Assembly (NCBI RefSeq): GCF_020544405.1
Contig: NZ_CP065410.1
Location: forward strand, 496,001 to 560,000
Source of the DNA: Pseudomonas sp. IAC-BECa141
Lineage (GTDB): Bacteria > Pseudomonadota > Gammaproteobacteria > Pseudomonadales > Pseudomonadaceae
DNA length: 64,000 nucleotides
Direction: 5' to 3'
In this document: positions 61,511 to 64,000 of the stretch, piece by piece
How the letters are laid out: the number at the start of each line of letters is the position of its first letter
How positions within the stretch are numbered: position 1 is the stretch's first letter
Position numbers and translations under genes: made by a program
Notes under the pieces: model-generated
Databases searched by the model: none
What the model was told of the DNA's origin: nothing
Seen by the model: only the letters and a program-made list of their open reading frames with translations

Positions 61511-62323
61511 TCAGTGACCACGAAGGACCTGGGCAACGGTCGCAACGTTATGGGCGAGGTGCAGCGGATTGATGGTCCCGACAATGGCACTGGCCACGCC
61601 GGGCTGGGCGAACAGCAACTCGAAGCTGGCGCGCACCGGATCCACGCCGGGACTCAGGCACACATGACCGCTGGCCAGCGCCTTTTTCACCAGAATGGCT
61701 TTGCCGTGGGCAGCAGCATAGTCAATGACCGCCTTCTCGTTTTGTTCGTTCAGATTGTAGGTGACCATTGCGCAGTCGCCTTGCTCCAGTGCCTTGAGGC
61801 CACCGTCGACGGTTTTGCCGGAGAAGCCGAAGCCGCGAATCTTGCCTTCGGCCTTCAGCGCCGCGAGGGTTGCGTAGACTTCGCTGTCGTTGAGGATCGC
61901 CAGGTCGTTACCGTCGGAGTGCACCAGCACCAGGTCGATAAAATCCGTTTCCAGACGTTGCAGGCTGCGCTCCACCGACATCCGGGTGTGAGCGGCGCTG
62001 AAATCGTGGGTCGATTGGCCGTCGACAAATTCTTCGCCGACCTTGCTGACAATCACCCAGTCCTGACGCTCACCACGCAGCAGTGGGCCGAGGCGTTCTT
62101 CGCTGCGGCCATAGGCCGGTGCGGTGTCGATCAGGTTGATGCCCAGTTCCCGCGCCTGCCTGAGCAGCATGCGCGCGGCGACGTCGTCGGGGATCTGGAA
62201 GCCGTTGGGGTATTTCACGCCCTGGTCGCGGCCGAGTTTGACGGTGCCCAGGCCCAGTGGCGAAACCAGCAGGCCGGTGCTGCCCAGCGGGCGATGCAGG
62301 TCGTGCAGGGTCGGCAGGCTCAT
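61511..62323 (-). CDS. Aldo/keto reductase (PA4992 type)
   Basis: NADPH-dependent (beta/alpha)8 oxidoreductase of 270 residues. Catalytic tetrad residues are visible: Asp in LIDTAPAYGRSEERLG with Tyr four positions on, Lys in VIVSKVGEE, and His in LVLVHSDG. The NADP-binding end is PGVASAIVGTINPLHLAHN. It overlaps the upstream oxidoreductase by four bases (stop/start), so they are co-translated. Substrate unknown. Confidence 0.9.
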   Translation of the reverse strand: MSLPTLHDLHRPLGSTGLLVSPLGLGTVKLGRDQGVKYPNGFQIPDDVAARMLLRQARELGINLIDTAPAYGRSEERLGPLLRGERQDWVIVSKVGEEFVDGQSTHDFSAAHTRMSVERSLQRLETDFIDLVLVHSDGNDLAILNDSEVYATLAALKAEGKIRGFGFSGKTVDGGLKALEQGDCAMVTYNLNEQNEKAVIDYAAAHGKAILVKKALASGHVCLSPGVDPVRASFELLFAQPGVASAIVGTINPLHLAHNVATVAQVLRGH

Positions 62324-63495
62324 GGCAGCAGTTGCTCCCAGGCGGGAACGCCCATCGGTGGTTTTGGCAGTTCTGGCAGCGGGGTCGCATGGCTCGGCTG
62401 GATGCCGTCGCGTTGAAGTGATGCCATCACCCGGTCAGCAAAGTCCGGCGCCAGGGCCAGTTTGGTCGGCCAGCCGACCAGCAGGCGTCCTTCTTCAGCG
62501 AGGAAGGCGTTGTCCGGGCGGGTCAGGCCGGTTTGCAACGGTTCGGCGCGATCCACGCGCAGGGTGGCCCATTGCACCGTGCTCAGGTCGATCCATGGCA
62601 ATAGCTGACCGAGTTCTTTCTGGGCGGTGGCGATTTGTTCGGCCGGTTCACGGGCCACGCCTTCGGATTCGGCAATGTCGCCGCCCAGATACCAGACCCA
62701 CTGGCCGTCGGCGGCCGGGTGCGTGGTTACGGTGATGCGCGGTTTGGTGCCGCCACCGAGGCAGTGCGCATATAGCGGCTTCAGGCCCGGGCCTTTGGCG
62801 ATGATCATGTGCAGCGGCCGGCGTTGCATGGCCGGATGGGTCAGGCCCAAAGCAGTCAGCAGATCGGCAGTACCGGCACCGGCGCTGAGGACGATGCGCT
62901 GGGCACGAATCTCACGGCCGTCGACCTTCAGGCCAACCAGCACGCCGCTTTCCAGCAACGGCTCGATGTTTTGTCCGGCGAGCAGACCGTTACCGGACAG
63001 GTCGGCCAGACGCTGGATCAGGCTCGGCACATCGATCACCAGTTCGGCGAGGCGGTAGACCTTGCCCTTGAAGCGTTTGTCTTGCAGGGCCGGCGGCAGC
63101 TGATCGCCCTTGACCTGATCGACCCGGCCACGCACGGCTTTACTGGCGAAGAAACTGGTGAGGTTGCCGGCCAGGGTGCCCGGCGACCACAGGTAATGGG
63201 CTTCGGACAGCAGGCGCACGCCGGTCAGATCCAGTTCGCCGTTGCCGGCCAGAGCTTCACGCCAGCGACGCGGCATGTCGGCGATGGCTTCCGAGGCGCC
63301 GGTGAGCGCCCCGTGCAACGCGTATTTGGCGCCGCCGTGGATGATGCCCTGGGACTTCACACTCTGTCCGCCACCAAGGCTGGCGCTTTCCACCAGCACG
63401 GTCGAGAAACCTTGGCGACGCAGACGCGCGTTCAGCCAGAGACCGGCGACACCCGCGCCGACAATCAGCACGTCGGTGGAAATTGGAGATGGCAT
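62320..63495 (-). CDS. FAD-dependent oxidoreductase, DAO family (PA4991 type)
   Basis: A 391-residue flavoprotein with the N-terminal dinucleotide-binding motif VLIVGAGVAGLWLNARL and an ESASLGGGQSVKSQG FAD segment, then a D-amino-acid oxidase/glycerol-3-phosphate dehydrogenase-like substrate domain (VLSAGAGTADLLTALGL, and WPTKLALAPDFADRV). No signal or membrane segment. Same order with an aldo/keto reductase downstream as in P. aeruginosa. Substrate unknown. Confidence 0.88.
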   Translation of the reverse strand: MPSPISTDVLIVGAGVAGLWLNARLRRQGFSTVLVESASLGGGQSVKSQGIIHGGAKYALHGALTGASEAIADMPRRWREALAGNGELDLTGVRLLSEAHYLWSPGTLAGNLTSFFASKAVRGRVDQVKGDQLPPALQDKRFKGKVYRLAELVIDVPSLIQRLADLSGNGLLAGQNIEPLLESGVLVGLKVDGREIRAQRIVLSAGAGTADLLTALGLTHPAMQRRPLHMIIAKGPGLKPLYAHCLGGGTKPRITVTTHPAADGQWVWYLGGDIAESEGVAREPAEQIATAQKELGQLLPWIDLSTVQWATLRVDRAEPLQTGLTRPDNAFLAEEGRLLVGWPTKLALAPDFADRVMASLQRDGIQPSHATPLPELPKPPMGVPAWEQLLP

Positions 63496-63520
63496 GCAAC
63501 GACCTCAGGGTTTGAAGAAG

Positions 63521-63597
63521 TCGCAAGTTTCAAGCTTCAAGCTGCAAGCTGCAACCCGAAGCTGTAAATCGGTCGAGCTTGCAGCTTATGGCTTGAT
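63521..63597. repeat. AGCTTGCAGCTT-type short repeats
   Basis: Tandem and inverted copies of AAGCTGCAAGCT / CAAGCTTCAAGC heptamer-like units between the SMR gene and the FAD oxidoreductase gene, a pattern common in Pseudomonas intergenic DNA. Confidence 0.6.
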
Positions 63598-63610
63598 GCT
63601 CGTCAGTGTT

Positions 63611-63943
63611 TCAATGGCCGGCGGTTTTCGAGAACAGCTGAATCACCACCACGCCGAGCACGATCAGCGCCATCCCGAGCATCGCCGGGAGATCCAGCTT
63701 CTGCCCATAGATGAACAGCGCCGCGACGCTGACCATCACGATGCCCATGCCGGCCCACACCGCGTAGGCCACGCCCACCGGTACGCTGCGTACCACCAGG
63801 GTCAGCATCCAGAACGCGATGGCGTAGCCGACGATGACCAGCACCAGTGGCAGTGGCGTGCTGAAGCCTTTGACGGCTTTCATCGAAACGGTCGCGATCA
63901 CTTCGGCACAGATGGCGATGGCCAGGTAGACGTAAGCGTTCAT
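63611..63943 (-). CDS. SMR family multidrug/quaternary-ammonium efflux protein (EmrE-like)
   Basis: Small drug:proton antiporter of 110 residues with four membrane helices. With the ATG start (complement 63941-63943, GAGGA seven bases upstream) the membrane-embedded glutamate of AICAEVIATVSMK is Glu14, as in EmrE, supporting this start over a TTG two codons upstream. The AVWAGMG block with Trp63 also fits. Functions as an antiparallel dimer in the inner membrane. Equivalent in place to PA4990. Confidence 0.93.
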   Translation of the reverse strand: MNAYVYLAIAICAEVIATVSMKAVKGFSTPLPLVLVIVGYAIAFWMLTLVVRSVPVGVAYAVWAGMGIVMVSVAALFIYGQKLDLPAMLGMALIVLGVVVIQLFSKTAGH

Positions 63944-64000
63944 GTTCAATTCCTCATGTGAAGCATTGCTTTCTGAGGCGGCATTCTAGTGACTCCCCAG

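Noticed and set aside
63944..64000. Guanidine (ykkC-type) riboswitch before the SMR gene
   Set aside because: Only 57 bp are visible and the ACGR loop motifs of mini-ykkC are absent; the protein also looks EmrE-like rather than Gdx-like.

Overview
The window looks like chromosomal DNA of a fluorescent Pseudomonas, most likely the P. fluorescens group. The evidence is the gene order waaF-waaC-waaG-waaP-kinases-carbamoyltransferase and msbA/hldE/ssg, which tracks the P. aeruginosa PA5012-PA4990 region, together with divergent putA/putP, aceEF beside glnE, and two families of Pseudomonas intergenic repeats. No tRNA, rRNA, CRISPR array or prophage was seen. Species cannot be fixed from the sequence alone.

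Layout. 0-4.5 kb: a partial MscK-type mechanosensitive channel and a K+/H+ antiporter (ion and osmotic homeostasis). 4.8-9.3 kb: two methyl-accepting chemotaxis proteins flanking a small coiled-coil + ZapA-like gene pair. 9.4-17.4 kb: an acyl-CoA dehydrogenase, then the proline module putA/putP, whose shared intergenic region carries eight GTTGCA sites matching the known PutA operator. 17.5-18.8 kb: an IS110-family element inserted exactly inside a REP palindrome; its non-coding end carries a fold and guide-like segments expected of a bridge RNA. 18.9-23.5 kb: an orphan type VI secretion island, with a VgrG carrying a Cys cluster, a LysM-like segment and a predicted membrane-active C-terminus (currently frameshifted), two paralogous membrane proteins that look like immunity proteins, and a DUF4123 adaptor. 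23.5-30.6 kb: a structured leader with a DUF6124 gene, rlmJ, msrA, a PAS-GAF-PAS-GGDEF-EAL protein with a degenerate GGDEF site, and a PhoD-like phosphatase. 30.8-38.8 kb: aceF-aceE divergent from glnE, with two near-identical 15-bp palindromes between them.

38.9-60.5 kb is a dense lipopolysaccharide block: heptosyltransferases (waaF, waaC), glucosyltransferase (waaG), heptose kinase (waaP) and three further kinase-fold proteins, often with overlapping starts and stops; then a YceK-like lipoprotein and a DUF3800 protein that look like additions; an O-carbamoyltransferase; a GT2 enzyme; a GT-C membrane protein; an oppositely oriented small kinase-like gene; msbA; mig-14-like; a PIG-L deacetylase; hldE; ssg; and two uncharacterised glycosyltransferase-like genes. 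Together they make ADP-heptose, build and phosphorylate or carbamoylate the core, and flip lipid A-core. No WaaL-type O-antigen ligase was recognised. 60.5-64 kb: a conserved hypothetical, an aldo/keto reductase, a FAD oxidoreductase and an EmrE-type SMR transporter.

Start codons were chosen from Shine-Dalgarno position and family alignment by eye. All functional assignments rest on motif recognition and remembered family knowledge; no searches were run.
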